Origin: Chitinophagaceae bacterium
GTDB lineage: Bacteria > Bacteroidota > Bacteroidia > Chitinophagales > Chitinophagaceae
Length of the DNA stretch: 64,000 bases
Direction: 5' to 3'
Assembly: GCA_016720745.1 (NCBI GenBank)
Contig: JADKKA010000001.1
Coordinates: 1-64,000 of the forward strand
The notes beneath the pieces were generated by a model. That model saw only the letters and a program-made list of their open reading frames with translations, was not told the DNA's origin and searched no databases. Of this stretch, positions 45,201-52,633 are shown one piece after another; positions within the stretch are counted from its first letter, which is position 1, and every line of letters begins with the position of its first letter. Made by a program: the position numbers and the translations under genes.

Positions 45201-45641
45201 GGAATTACCAATAGAACATTTATAATTCCGTTAACAAATGAAGAATTATATGACACTTTAAATCTCACCTCATTTTCAATTGGAAATCATTATATACATT
45301 TTCAGTTCCAGGATGATTTAGGTCAATGGAGCTCCGTAGTTACAGATAGTTTCTATAGAGACACAATCTCTACAAGTATACTGCTGAGCACAGTGCAAAA
45401 TTCAATAAATTTATATCCAAATCCTTCAAACGGAAAATTTATACTTGAGTTTTATGATGAAATTCAAGAAGGTAAAGTTGTAGTGTTCAATTCATTAGGT
45501 AAGGAAATTTATGTAGATAGGATTTCAAATAGAAATGGAATTTTTACTAAAGAAATTGCTATAAATGACATACCAGGCGTTTATTTTATAGTCGTTATAA
45601 ATAAAACAAAACGACTTATTCATAAGTTGGTTGTTGAATAG
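42207..45641 (+). CDS. Secreted lipase-like alpha/beta hydrolase with CARDB, two CUB domains and T9SS sorting domain
   Basis: Order in the 1,144-residue ORF: signal segment (LRSFLIFNFLIVFNSLVYGQ, about 20-38); CARDB-like domain (40-150, LMLNQPMVLSPMNLHIGETD); alpha/beta hydrolase (about 165-470) with oxyanion segment IIFIHGLNGSDETW, nucleophile elbow VCHSMGGLAAREYL and IGTPHGGSNATDFG, as in PGAP1/GPI-inositol deacylase-type lipases. A linker with a pre-peptidase-like beta domain follows (about 480-590). Then come two CUB domains (CQGTTYLSTSSGTFTDGSG, about 605-715; CSSSNVLTSPNGSFSDGSD, about 720-830). Three repeats follow (VEYEYWFDT, KYEYWFDND and NYRYWVDND, each about 80 residues and ending HLRF.D...WSSVLS). 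The end is a type A sorting domain (LYPNPSNGKFILEF...IPGVYFIVV...HKLVVE). No ATG lies before the signal in this frame, so the start may be TTG 42207 or a frame error hides it. It is probably an extracellular esterase/lipase. Confidence 0.82.
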   Translation: MGLKITKILFQCHIITSILRSFLIFNFLIVFNSLVYGQPDLMLNQPMVLSPMNLHIGETDTIFFQVQNFGTLGASSSHIGIYISPTTFRSDAQLMGEISLEGLPAGSVSDVIKYVHPIPYTFSPGVAYIFIELNVLDEIPGEDLSNNENISSPITLNLAWAEQNIPYPIIFIHGLNGSDETWINMIDSLNYFYGLSYGGRLDFCLNQDGDNFTSNLTSDYRDWTDTNNLLPGDFFTINFDVDIFGTAHDIDYKSNQAGIVKQGLAVRDAIKHVLAITGREKVLLVCHSMGGLAAREYLQNGNLFQQNDGLKHVAKLVTIGTPHGGSNATDFGIVIDENSEAVRDLRTGYAYSYYWPLGAPNPNRDAPGTYLFGGVEDLNYMVDSYFSLFFNADVNCDGVVSGQPFIGLNNRSIPVDLSYACVVGTGDLLGGDGVVLENNANLNNYISVNAKVYTWPKTSGVLWHSELTKQFSKIIQAIDEPFDFNSGHTFKISTDQLYYGTITDQSTSGSRDYDGYQINITSSGTFSLQVYDIPVSIFTVSIYNSSGTNILNVNSNKKSSLNLNAVLTAGTFYIVISGITESRTVYSPYAFNCTFRAIQTYCQGTTYLSTSSGTFTDGSGTSNYSSNSDCKWLIQPSGATNIHINFSFFDVSNPNDTVYIYDGNSVISPLLAKWTGNTLPGSVSSTSGCLLVRFSTDGSITAGGWTANYSSTIVNTFCSSSNVLTSPNGSFSDGSDTSDYANFTHCTWLIRPAGAFNINLNFTTFNTESGIDFVNVYDGGDDSAPLLGSFSGASLPPVISSSGGQMFIEFISNNLITLAGWHAFYTSNIPNVSNGIVEYEYWFDTVITSIVNISLVPQAILNLNTNINTRSLSTGLHTLHLRFKDQNEDWSSVLSKYIYVYSSMPVLNSSISKYEYWFDNDYSSATTSLISPNRNYVLNAALTATFLSHGLHSMHIRFGDMGGTWSSVLSEFIYKSGISGSGLYQMSNYRYWVDNDTSGITNRTFIIPLTNEELYDTLNLTSFSIGNHYIHFQFQDDLGQWSSVVTDSFYRDTISTSILLSTVQNSINLYPNPSNGKFILEFYDEIQEGKVVVFNSLGKEIYVDRISNRNGIFTKEIAINDIPGVYFIVVINKTKRLIHKLVVE

Positions 45642-45773
45642 AAACTTGATCGTCATACCTGCATTGGCTGAACCTTGAATTGAATTAATTGGTCTCTGGC
45701 TTTAATTATCTTTTGAATACCACATATTTTTGACACGCTATTATACATCAAATATATTTAAATTTTCTTTTCC

Positions 45774-47348
45774 ATGATTAAAAACCATTTCCCATTTATT
45801 CTACTTACCCTCCTTTCTATATCTAATTTCCACCAAGCTAATGCTTCCGGAAACTATCAGAAAATATACGAATCAGGTTCTTCGATGAGCATGGGTTATC
45901 CAATGCAGACAGACGATTCCGGGTTTGTAATCATCAGCACTATTGTTGACTCCTCCTTTTCAAATACAACGGACATACTTTTCCTAAAAACCGACCGGAA
46001 TGGCACACCTATCATGTCAAAAAGGTATAGCACGCAATATTTTGATCAGTCTGTTATGGCCTGCAAAACCTTGGATGCAGGCTACATCATGGCCGGTTCT
46101 CTAGATAGTACAGGAAGCGGATTGTCCGCAGATCTCCTGGTTATAAAGACAGATGAAGATGGAACTATTCAATGGTCACTTATTGCCGGAGGAAATGGAC
46201 TTGATTTAACTCAAACAATTATTCCAACTCCTGACAGTGGATGTATTATAGGCGCGCAAACATCCAGTTTCAGCGGATTCGAGGATGCCTACTTGCTTAA
46301 GCTCGATAAAAATGGTAACAAATTATGGTCAAGGGTATATGAAAATGCAGCTGCGTACGGTATTTCTGTAAAACCTACACTTAATGGCGGATATGTCATC
46401 GCTGGCGCCGGCACTTTAGGGACCGATATTGTTCTCATTAAAACCGACAGCCAGGGAATCCCGGAATGGAACCGTACTTATGACAGCGGAGCTGAAGATT
46501 ATGCATACGATGTTATTCAACTTCCAGATTCCGGTTTAGTTCTAACCGGTGAAATCAATGATGGCGACTATAAAATAATCATGAAAACGGATAAGTCAGG
46601 AAATTTCCTTTGGGCTAAAACACTCTTCTCATCAGTTGGCGGTGATCAAATCCGTATGCATCAGCTTGCAATTGACAGAAATGGAAACATCATAACACTT
46701 GGGAATGCCAATTCCAGTTCTTTTAATTTTGATGACGCTTTGGTTTGTCTGGATACATCTGGTAACGTACTGTGGTCACATTTATATGGTAGTTCTGGTT
46801 CTGATTTTTGTGGATCGTTTCTAAATCTGCCGGATGGTTGCTTTATCTTCACAGGGGATGCATCCGGCTTTGGCTCCAATGGTTGCTATGTGGTTAAGAC
46901 CACTCAGGATGGTGGCAGTGATTGTAATTTTCTGGAAACTGTAACTACCGATACTACATTCAATTTAATTACTGATACCGGTATCGTCTGGACCAATCCA
47001 CAAGACTATGTTCAGTTGATTTCTATGGTAACAGATTCAGTATTTGTGAATGAAACTATTCTTTGTCAATCTACCGGGTTAGATTACACTCCAAAGAACA
47101 CTCCGTCATTTGTTATTTTCCCAAATCCTTCATCCGGCACAATTACTATTCAGTCTACATCGGAATCTCAATCAGAAACATATCTGAACATAATTAATGC
47201 ATTAGGGCAAACTGTTTACTCTGCAAAACTGGAAGGTACGTTAACCTCAATTTCAACAGGAATTTTGGATGATGGAATCTACCAGTGCGTATTTCTCGAT
47301 AATTCATCAGAACGTATCCGGCACTCTAAGTTGATTATCTCAAAGTAA
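45774..47348 (+). CDS. T9SS-exported beta-propeller-like protein C
   Basis: 524 residues, intact. Signal peptide NHFPFILLTLLSISNFHQANAS. Then repeats of about 50-55 residues of the form MQTDDSGFVIISTI, FLKTDRNGTPIMSKRYS, DAGYIMAGSLDSTGSG and LLVIKTDEDGTIQWSLIAGG. These are the same fold as the proteins at 6024 and 13864 but with more divergent sequence. The C-terminus is a type A sorting domain (IFPNPSSGTITIQSTSESQS...LDDGIYQCVFLD...SKLIISK). Ligand unknown. It is convergent with the kinase gene at 47412. Confidence 0.82.
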   Translation: MIKNHFPFILLTLLSISNFHQANASGNYQKIYESGSSMSMGYPMQTDDSGFVIISTIVDSSFSNTTDILFLKTDRNGTPIMSKRYSTQYFDQSVMACKTLDAGYIMAGSLDSTGSGLSADLLVIKTDEDGTIQWSLIAGGNGLDLTQTIIPTPDSGCIIGAQTSSFSGFEDAYLLKLDKNGNKLWSRVYENAAAYGISVKPTLNGGYVIAGAGTLGTDIVLIKTDSQGIPEWNRTYDSGAEDYAYDVIQLPDSGLVLTGEINDGDYKIIMKTDKSGNFLWAKTLFSSVGGDQIRMHQLAIDRNGNIITLGNANSSSFNFDDALVCLDTSGNVLWSHLYGSSGSDFCGSFLNLPDGCFIFTGDASGFGSNGCYVVKTTQDGGSDCNFLETVTTDTTFNLITDTGIVWTNPQDYVQLISMVTDSVFVNETILCQSTGLDYTPKNTPSFVIFPNPSSGTITIQSTSESQSETYLNIINALGQTVYSAKLEGTLTSISTGILDDGIYQCVFLDNSSERIRHSKLIISK

Positions 47349-47411
47349 ATTTCATTATAATTTGTTCAATTAGATACGCATGAGCAAAATATTATACTTA
47401 ACAATTTGCAT

Positions 47412-47945
47412 TCAAAGAAGTGAAATTAATAGTTTATATTGTTCGAATATTTTCTCTGCTGTCTGGGCCGGCGAAAGCACTGTTGTATCCACTTGAAATT
47501 CATTGTCGAGTTTCCATTTGAGAACATCGTCATTTAGTTTTTTACTGATCAGAAAATCTTTGAACTCTCGACTTGGTCGCAAGTCCAATCTTCTTTTCAA
47601 CTCCTCATCTGATGTATAAAGTCCAAATATTTTTATCGAAAGTTTTTCATCATGCAGATAAAGCGATTCAAGATAGCGATTGATTTTATCTCCGCTAAAA
47701 GTATCAATCACAATTACAGGACTAAAACCAAAATGCAGAAACTCAAAAACTAATTTGATAGACGCTTGAAGCATGTCAATATGCTCTTGCTGATTTCTCC
47801 AATCAACTGAAATTACCATGTTGCGAATTGTATCCACTTCTATTCGCACTCCTTTCGGAAAATATTTTGACATACTTTTTGATGTCTCTGATTTTCCTGA
47901 ACCAGGGGCCCCTCTAATAATTATCAAATCAGCCTTTACTTGCAT
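47412..47945 (-). CDS. P-loop kinase-like ATPase (AAA_33/zeta-toxin-like), last gene of a three-gene operon
   Basis: The start chosen is the ATG at 47945 (MQVKADLIII), whose A is shared with the radical SAM gene stop (TGATG). The frame is open further upstream but would overlap that gene. The Walker A motif is RGAPGSGKSETSK, followed by IEVDTIRNMVISVDW, VIVIDTFSGDK (Walker B-like), and TSDEELKRRLDLRPSREFKD (an LID-like arginine segment). This is the pattern of small nucleoside/polynucleotide kinase-like P-loop proteins. About 177 residues. The substrate is unknown; cotranscription with a glycosyltransferase and a radical SAM protein suggests a modification pathway. Confidence 0.72.
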   Translation of the reverse strand: MQVKADLIIIRGAPGSGKSETSKSMSKYFPKGVRIEVDTIRNMVISVDWRNQQEHIDMLQASIKLVFEFLHFGFSPVIVIDTFSGDKINRYLESLYLHDEKLSIKIFGLYTSDEELKRRLDLRPSREFKDFLISKKLNDDVLKWKLDNEFQVDTTVLSPAQTAEKIFEQYKLLISLL

Positions 47946-48970
47946 CAATTGAATAAATGTGTTTGTGGTTTGTTGCAAGACATATTCTTGCAAGGAAGAT
48001 TACAGGTCTTCATAACTTTTGAAACTTCGGTTGAACGCTTTGTACATAGAATTTCAATAATATCTTGTTTTGCAATGTTACCCAATGGCTCTTCCGCTAA
48101 GGGAATTCTCCGATGGTCAAAACATTTTACCACATCTCCATTCGGATAAACACAAATATTTTTTCGAGCTGCGCAAGGTGTTTCATTATCATAACTGAGT
48201 GTTTCGCTTTTAATTGGATTATGCCAATTGTAAGCACCAAAGTCCTGATACAATTGTGTGTTGTGTTGAATGCCTTGTTGTTCGCACCACTCAATCACTT
48301 TCGGAATTTCATCGGTTGACTCCTTTGAAAGTACCGACTGAATTCTAAGTTGGTCGCCTAAGATTTGTTTAGCAAGTATAATCTTAGGCATTACGATGTC
48401 AAAGTTTCTTTTACCTCTGAACTCATTCCATTTTTCTATCTCTACTGAATCAACTGAAATTACAAGTATGTGTCCAAGAGCTTTGTATCTCGTTAAAAAC
48501 TCTTCGTCAACGAATCTTGCGTTGGAAACAATTACCATTGGAACATTCAACTTCTTTGCTTCCTCTGCAATTAGCATCACATCTTTTTTAAAAAGAAGCG
48601 GCTCTCCTCCTGTCAAAGTAACTTGATACAAGTTGTGATGAAGTCGCTTCAAACAATTGATGAAATGTCCAATCATTAGATGTTGGTCACGGGGTTCTGG
48701 TCGTTCCCAAATACCGCACTTCGGACAACGGTCATTACATGCGTTTGTAATCATGTAAATTAGTTCGTTTCCTTTCACTCCGTAAAATCTTCTGATTGGA
48801 GTTTTATACCAACGATAAATTCCCCACTCAATAGATTTGAAAAGGACCATTGGTATAAGCAAGTGCGGTTTCCGCACCCGTTTCACGAAAGGTTTAATCT
48901 CTCCAATGTAATCGTAGATTACATGACTAAAACTCAGGTTATTTGATTTGCGCCTGTATATTAGACTCAT
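47945..48970 (-). CDS. Radical SAM/SPASM-type protein
   Basis: 341 residues. The radical SAM cluster motif is NACNDRCPKCGIW (CxxxCxxC, about residues 72-82), with the GGEP segment TLTGGEPLLFKKDV (about 118) for SAM binding. The C-terminal part has cysteines in NETPCAARKNICVYPNGDVVKC and MKTCNLPCKNMSC, the pattern of SPASM-like auxiliary iron-sulphur clusters. SPASM proteins modify peptides or sugars. No small precursor peptide was identified nearby. It overlaps the glycosyltransferase stop (ATGA) and ends with the kinase start, so all three are translationally coupled. Confidence 0.85.
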   Translation of the reverse strand: MSLIYRRKSNNLSFSHVIYDYIGEIKPFVKRVRKPHLLIPMVLFKSIEWGIYRWYKTPIRRFYGVKGNELIYMITNACNDRCPKCGIWERPEPRDQHLMIGHFINCLKRLHHNLYQVTLTGGEPLLFKKDVMLIAEEAKKLNVPMVIVSNARFVDEEFLTRYKALGHILVISVDSVEIEKWNEFRGKRNFDIVMPKIILAKQILGDQLRIQSVLSKESTDEIPKVIEWCEQQGIQHNTQLYQDFGAYNWHNPIKSETLSYDNETPCAARKNICVYPNGDVVKCFDHRRIPLAEEPLGNIAKQDIIEILCTKRSTEVSKVMKTCNLPCKNMSCNKPQTHLFN

Positions 48971-49719
48971 GTCATGTTGCCGTTATAAATTGATTCGGAT
49001 GAATCCCACATCAGAACTGTGTGTCCTTCGTAAACAGTCGCACTTGAACTTTTATATTTCTTAAACAGCTTGATGAACTTACTAAAACCAGAAATGGAAT
49101 TTTTGTAACCGTAGTCATGCCACAACTTTGCAGTCGGACAAAAACCAATTTTGTATTTGCTGCGAAGCCGCAAACACAAATCAACGTCTTCACCAGCTGC
49201 TGTCGGAAATCTTTCGTCAAACGGAAATTCCTCGGCTGCAAATTTTTTCATTCCAAAATTAAGTGAAGGCATATACCACAATTCTTTTCTTTCAGGAAGA
49301 AGCCATTTTCCCGCCAAGGTCCCGTTAATTTCGTGATAGTAATCAAGAATTGTTTTGCCCCAAGCGTAAGTCATACCGCCAACTGCCGCAAAGTCTGTCC
49401 TGCATAAGAAGGAAGTAATTTGCTCGTTCCATTCTTTATCAAGTATACAGTCATGGTCCGTAAAAAGTAAATGCTCAATGTTTAAAGCAAGTGCTTTGTC
49501 AATGCCAACATTCCTTGCTTTGGCCGGTCCACCATTTTCTATGAGCATGATTTGTTCAACAAAGTCGTGTCGGAGTTCATATTTCAATGGGCTTGCATCG
49601 TCAATAAGATAAACTTTGTCAAAGCGTTTCGTCTGTGATTGAACGCTATCAAATAATCTATTTAAACAGTCAATGTCCCACTTTGATTTTATGTAACAAG
49701 GAATAATTAAAGCACTCAT
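48967..49719 (-). CDS. Glycosyltransferase family 2 protein
   Basis: 250 residues. It has the GT2 fold start MSALIIPCYIKSKWDIDCLN, IENGGPAKARNVGIDKAL, the DxD-like LLFTDHDCILDKEW (about residues 86-99), and the acceptor-side motif TAAGEDVDLCLRLRSKYK (ED..L). Such enzymes transfer a nucleotide-activated sugar in the cytoplasm. This is the first gene of the operon. The next gene starts inside its stop (overlap of four bases). The acceptor cannot be told from sequence. Confidence 0.85.
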   Translation of the reverse strand: MSALIIPCYIKSKWDIDCLNRLFDSVQSQTKRFDKVYLIDDASPLKYELRHDFVEQIMLIENGGPAKARNVGIDKALALNIEHLLFTDHDCILDKEWNEQITSFLCRTDFAAVGGMTYAWGKTILDYYHEINGTLAGKWLLPERKELWYMPSLNFGMKKFAAEEFPFDERFPTAAGEDVDLCLRLRSKYKIGFCPTAKLWHDYGYKNSISGFSKFIKLFKKYKSSSATVYEGHTVLMWDSSESIYNGNMT

Positions 49720-49874
49720 GTCTGAAAATACCTTTTAGTTCAAAGACAGGTTTATCGTTAAAATAATTTTCCTTTTACTTTATTGTATGCTCGTTCCATG
49801 TTTAAAGTTAGCACAATCCCCAACGGTTCCCGCTAACAACAAATTATATGTAATGTTAATATACCATTGTGCAA

Positions 49875-50483
49875 CTATTTCCACAAATTTACCCCCTGTT
49901 TCTTTATATTCAAATACTGCCCAAACGCAAATAAAGCCTCATCCAGCGATTTTAAATTCGAATAGTTTAATTGTTTGACAAAAGGGTAATAATGCTCAAA
50001 ATAAAACTGAAGCTTTTTCTCATTTGAAATTTTGTTATGAATACCCGACCAATCCTTGCCGTGAATAAAAAGATATGCCCTGTGTACATGCTGATCGTAC
50101 ATTGGATATACCCTGGGTTTGATAATATGCAACAGAAAAATTCTCCATACGGCACTGATATTCGCAAACTCATTGTTGAACGTATCCTGGTCAACCCGTT
50201 TCGCTAACTTGAACTGATTGATCTTTCTTGTCTTCGATGCTATTTTTTTCTCTAGTGACTTCTCTTTTGTTCCACTCCCCTCCAAGGTCATCCCGTTCTT
50301 CCAACGATACAATTCCCGCAAATTCGTAGGAGTAAATTTCCTGGCCTTAATATTCAAACTGTACCGTTCTGAATCACCGTATTGATAATAAGCACGCCAA
50401 TGGTCCACAAACTCCTCCACCGTTTTCGCCGGCTTTACTGAAAGAAGTACCAAATTACGCGATTTCTTTTTTCTATTTGTCAT
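49875..50483 (-). CDS. Unknown 202-residue protein
   Basis: A lysine-rich, mostly helical protein (MTNRKKKSRNLVLLSVKPAK, VEEFVDHWRAYYQYGDSERYSL, NISAVWRIFLLHIIKPRVYPMYDQHVHRA). The block ending PRVYPMYDQHVHRAYLFI resembles helix-hairpin-helix-type DNA-repair folds, but I cannot assign a family. It sits on the same strand downstream of the truncated YgjP-like gene, separated by an AT-rich tandem repeat. Confidence 0.6.
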   Translation of the reverse strand: MTNRKKKSRNLVLLSVKPAKTVEEFVDHWRAYYQYGDSERYSLNIKARKFTPTNLRELYRWKNGMTLEGSGTKEKSLEKKIASKTRKINQFKLAKRVDQDTFNNEFANISAVWRIFLLHIIKPRVYPMYDQHVHRAYLFIHGKDWSGIHNKISNEKKLQFYFEHYYPFVKQLNYSNLKSLDEALFAFGQYLNIKKQGVNLWK

Positions 50484-50538
50484 AAAAAAAAACTCCTAAT
50501 ATAAAACAACAACATATTATCCCTCACCCTTCACCCAT

Positions 50539-50571
50539 AATTCAAAATTCATAATTCAAAATTCAAAATTC
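50539..50571. repeat. Short AATTCAAAATTC tandem-like repeat
   Basis: Three or four copies of AATTCAAAATTC/AATTCATAATTC between the unknown gene and the YgjP-like remnant. Low-complexity; may extrude as a small hairpin. Confidence 0.6.
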
Positions 50572-50572
50572 C

Positions 50573-51020
50573 CTAATACCCCCACTCCACATGACTCACA
50601 GGCAACTTGTTCAACTCATCTCTCAGCCTCCTCCAATTAGGCAGAAAGCGATCCATCTGAGCGACGAAGTGTTCATTGTGTGTGCGCTCAAGAAGATGTA
50701 CCAGCTCATGCACGACAATATATTCGATGCAGTGAATGGGTTTCTTGGCAAGTTCTAAATTCAAAAGGATATGCTTCTTTTTCGGATTGCAAGAACCCCA
50801 CTTGGTCTTCATTTGACGTACGTGCCAGTCGTCCAGACGAAGCTCCATTTTTTTCTCCCACTTTTCTATGATGCCGGTCAACAAATGCTTCAACTCGGAG
50901 CGATACCATTCACGCATTAACTCTTCCCGCCGGGCTTTCGAAGTATTGGGATGGACGTGCATCACAATAAATTTCTTGCCGACTTCTACCGCATATGGAC
51001 CTTCTGTCGGAATAACTTAT
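50573..51020 (-). pseudogene. YgjP/DUF45-like metallopeptidase, N-terminally truncated at a palindromic repeat
   Basis: The longest ATG-started ORF (50965-50573, 130 residues) has the zinc site VVHELVHLLERTHNEHFVAQM and the family segment KMKTKWGSCNPKKKHILLNL-like, i.e. YgjP/SprT-like metallopeptidase C-terminal half. In the same frame the protein extends upstream as TEGPYAVEVGKKFIVMHVHP up to about 51015. There it meets a stop exactly at the border of repeat copy 7 (51021). Family members are usually about 230 residues, so about 85 N-terminal residues are missing. YgjP-like genes commonly accompany type I restriction systems. The remnant may still encode the zinc site but probably is not functional. 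Confidence 0.72.
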
Positions 51021-51125
51021 CCGCTGGGCCAAGTCTTTAACGCAAGCCTGTGCGTCAGAGGACTTGGCCCGTTATTAAGACTAAGACCTTAGAAATATAA
51101 TCATTTTATTCAATTCTGTTGCATA
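51021..51125 (+). repeat. Palindromic dispersed repeat, copy 7 (full, with tail), next to the RAYT gene
   Basis: CCGCTGGGCCAAGTC (51021-51035) and CAGAGGACTTGGCCC (51056-51070), with the shared tail through GCATA. It interrupts the YgjP-like gene and lies about 145 bases upstream of the transposase ORF. Confidence 0.85.
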
Positions 51126-51269
51126 GTGCTTACGGACTTAGATTGAATTGCTATAGTAGTAAAGATTTTCAGTTGCCCAAGAATCTTTAAGCTCCGAATT
51201 AAAAATACATACTATAAGAACCAGCTTATTGGGTTTTATTTTTTCAATGAATAATAAAATATTTGTGGA

Positions 51270-51830
51270 ATGGGACATGCGTATAGAATCCACAAACAGG
51301 ATGCAGCGTATTTTGTAACATTCACTGTGGTTGACTGGATTGATGTTTTCACAAGGCCGGAATACAAATATTTTCTTTGCGAAAGTTTAAACTATTGCAT
51401 TCGGAAGAAATCACTGAAAATATTTTCCTATGTGATGATGACAAATCACATTCATTTATTGTGCCGGGCTGAAGAAGGGAATCTGAGCGACATCGTTCGC
51501 GATTTTAAAAAATATACAACCGGAAAACTTATTTCAATGATCCTTACCGGAAGAGAAAGCAGGCGCGAATTCTTACTCGAAAAATTTAGTCATCATGGCC
51601 AACAAAATAAATTAAATACCAAATATCAAATTTGGCAAAACGGGAGTCATGCTGAAGAAGTTTTTGAGCCGAAATTTACATTGAGTAAAATTCAATACAT
51701 TCATCACAATCCGGTGGAAGCTGGTCTTGTGACCTATCCTCATGAATATAGATTTAACAGTGCACAGAATTATGTCGGTATTCGAGGACCTGTAGACATT
51801 GAAGTTCTGGAAATCCATAAATTATTTTAA
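51270..51830 (+). CDS. REP-associated tyrosine transposase (RAYT, Y1/HUH)
   Basis: 186 residues, family-typical length. The metal-binding HUH motif is MMTNHIHLLCRAEEGN. The catalytic tyrosine segment is SKIQYIHHNPVEAGLVTYPHEYRFNSAQNY. RAYTs are single-strand-specific nucleases derived from IS200/IS605 transposases that are thought to mobilise REP palindromes. Copy 7 of the dispersed palindrome lies just upstream in the same orientation, and six further copies occur within 45 kb. This association is the basis for calling the repeat family its REP-like target. The protein is intact. The ATG is at 51270. Confidence 0.88.
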   Translation: MGHAYRIHKQDAAYFVTFTVVDWIDVFTRPEYKYFLCESLNYCIRKKSLKIFSYVMMTNHIHLLCRAEEGNLSDIVRDFKKYTTGKLISMILTGRESRREFLLEKFSHHGQQNKLNTKYQIWQNGSHAEEVFEPKFTLSKIQYIHHNPVEAGLVTYPHEYRFNSAQNYVGIRGPVDIEVLEIHKLF

Positions 51831-52186
51831 TTGGACTGATACAGACATTTTTCATAAATACGTAATATTATTACCTGTAATAAAGGACATTCCAAATAAT
51901 TTTATTTCATTCAAAGTTACACGATGAGTTTAAAAGTAAACTATAGTACGTAGGTCGTGCAACCTGAATTCTCATTTCTCCTTCGAAAATAACCCAACCT
52001 CTCCCACCCACACATTTTTTTTCAAAACTCCCAGCCACCTTTTTTCTCCGGGTACTGCTTTCGTGTAAAATAAATCTCCCTGATTCTTAACCCCTTCCCC
52101 TTTTCACGTTTCGAAATTTTACATGATACTTAAACATCCGGGTATGTTCTACTTATTTAATCATAACTGCTTGATTTTTAATCATT

Positions 52187-52194
52187 TATATTTG
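52187..52194 (+). promoter_or_regulatory. Candidate -7 box upstream of the sigma-factor leader
   Basis: TATATTTG fits TAnnTTTG. It lies at the abrupt change from AT-rich to GC-rich DNA, about 440 bases before the sigma-factor start. Confidence 0.4.
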
Positions 52195-52277
52195 CATTGA
52201 AGTGTTTTTTGATTTACATTTGTACCGTGAACGAAAGAAAAACACTCCTCCTCTTCCCTACACCGGCCGACAGAGCC

Positions 52278-52307
52278 CTGGCCACTGCATTGGACGCTGT
52301 TGGCCAG
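52278..52307 (+). promoter_or_regulatory. Leader hairpin 1
   Basis: CTGGCCA (52278-52284) and TGGCCAG (52301-52307) form a perfect 7-bp stem with a 16-base loop. Confidence 0.45.
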
Positions 52308-52443
52308 TGCAAGGGATGCATGCGTTCCGGAGCTGCTGTTCGTCGCTCTTTCCATTTGATCGTAGCCAACACCAAAACAGATAGGATGAAGAACACACCC
52401 GGTGCTATCTTACATTTCATTCGTTTTGCTTTCTTCTTTTTTA

Positions 52444-52459
52444 CGGACATGTCTGTCCG
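52444..52459 (+). promoter_or_regulatory. Leader hairpin 2
   Basis: CGGACA and TGTCCG form a perfect 6-bp stem with a TGTC tetraloop, right after a T-rich run. Confidence 0.45.
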
Positions 52460-52523
52460 CCCCGAGAAAGGTTTTGCTGACCGAAGCCCCACAGCTTCAC
52501 CCCTGATCTTGTAATACCGGCCT

Positions 52524-52544
52524 CCGGTTCCCCGGTGGAACCGG
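52524..52544 (+). promoter_or_regulatory. Leader hairpin 3
   Basis: CCGGTTCC and GGAACCGG form a perfect 8-bp GC-rich stem with a 5-base loop, 90 bases before the sigma-factor ATG. Confidence 0.5.
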
Positions 52545-52633
52545 TCATGGCTTGCCACCCCGTGGCTCCCTGCAAAGGCTTCTGCCTCTGTCCCTGGATA
52601 TCTATGCCCATCACTCACCCAAACCCCATCACC

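Larger units (their letters stand above)
51831..52633. other. 803-bp region without a confident gene; structured leader of the sigma-factor gene
   Basis: The left part (51831-52186) is AT-rich and featureless. A TATATTTG box lies at 52187-52194. After it the composition becomes GC-rich and several hairpins follow before the sigma-factor start at 52634. Overlapping ORFs exist on both strands (52197-52514 and 52214-52618) but none resembles a known protein. Confidence 0.55.

Noticed and set aside
52214..52618. Reverse-strand ORF of 134 residues opposite the sigma leader
   Set aside because: No family resemblance, overlaps a hairpin-rich leader, and an ORF of similar length exists on the other strand.
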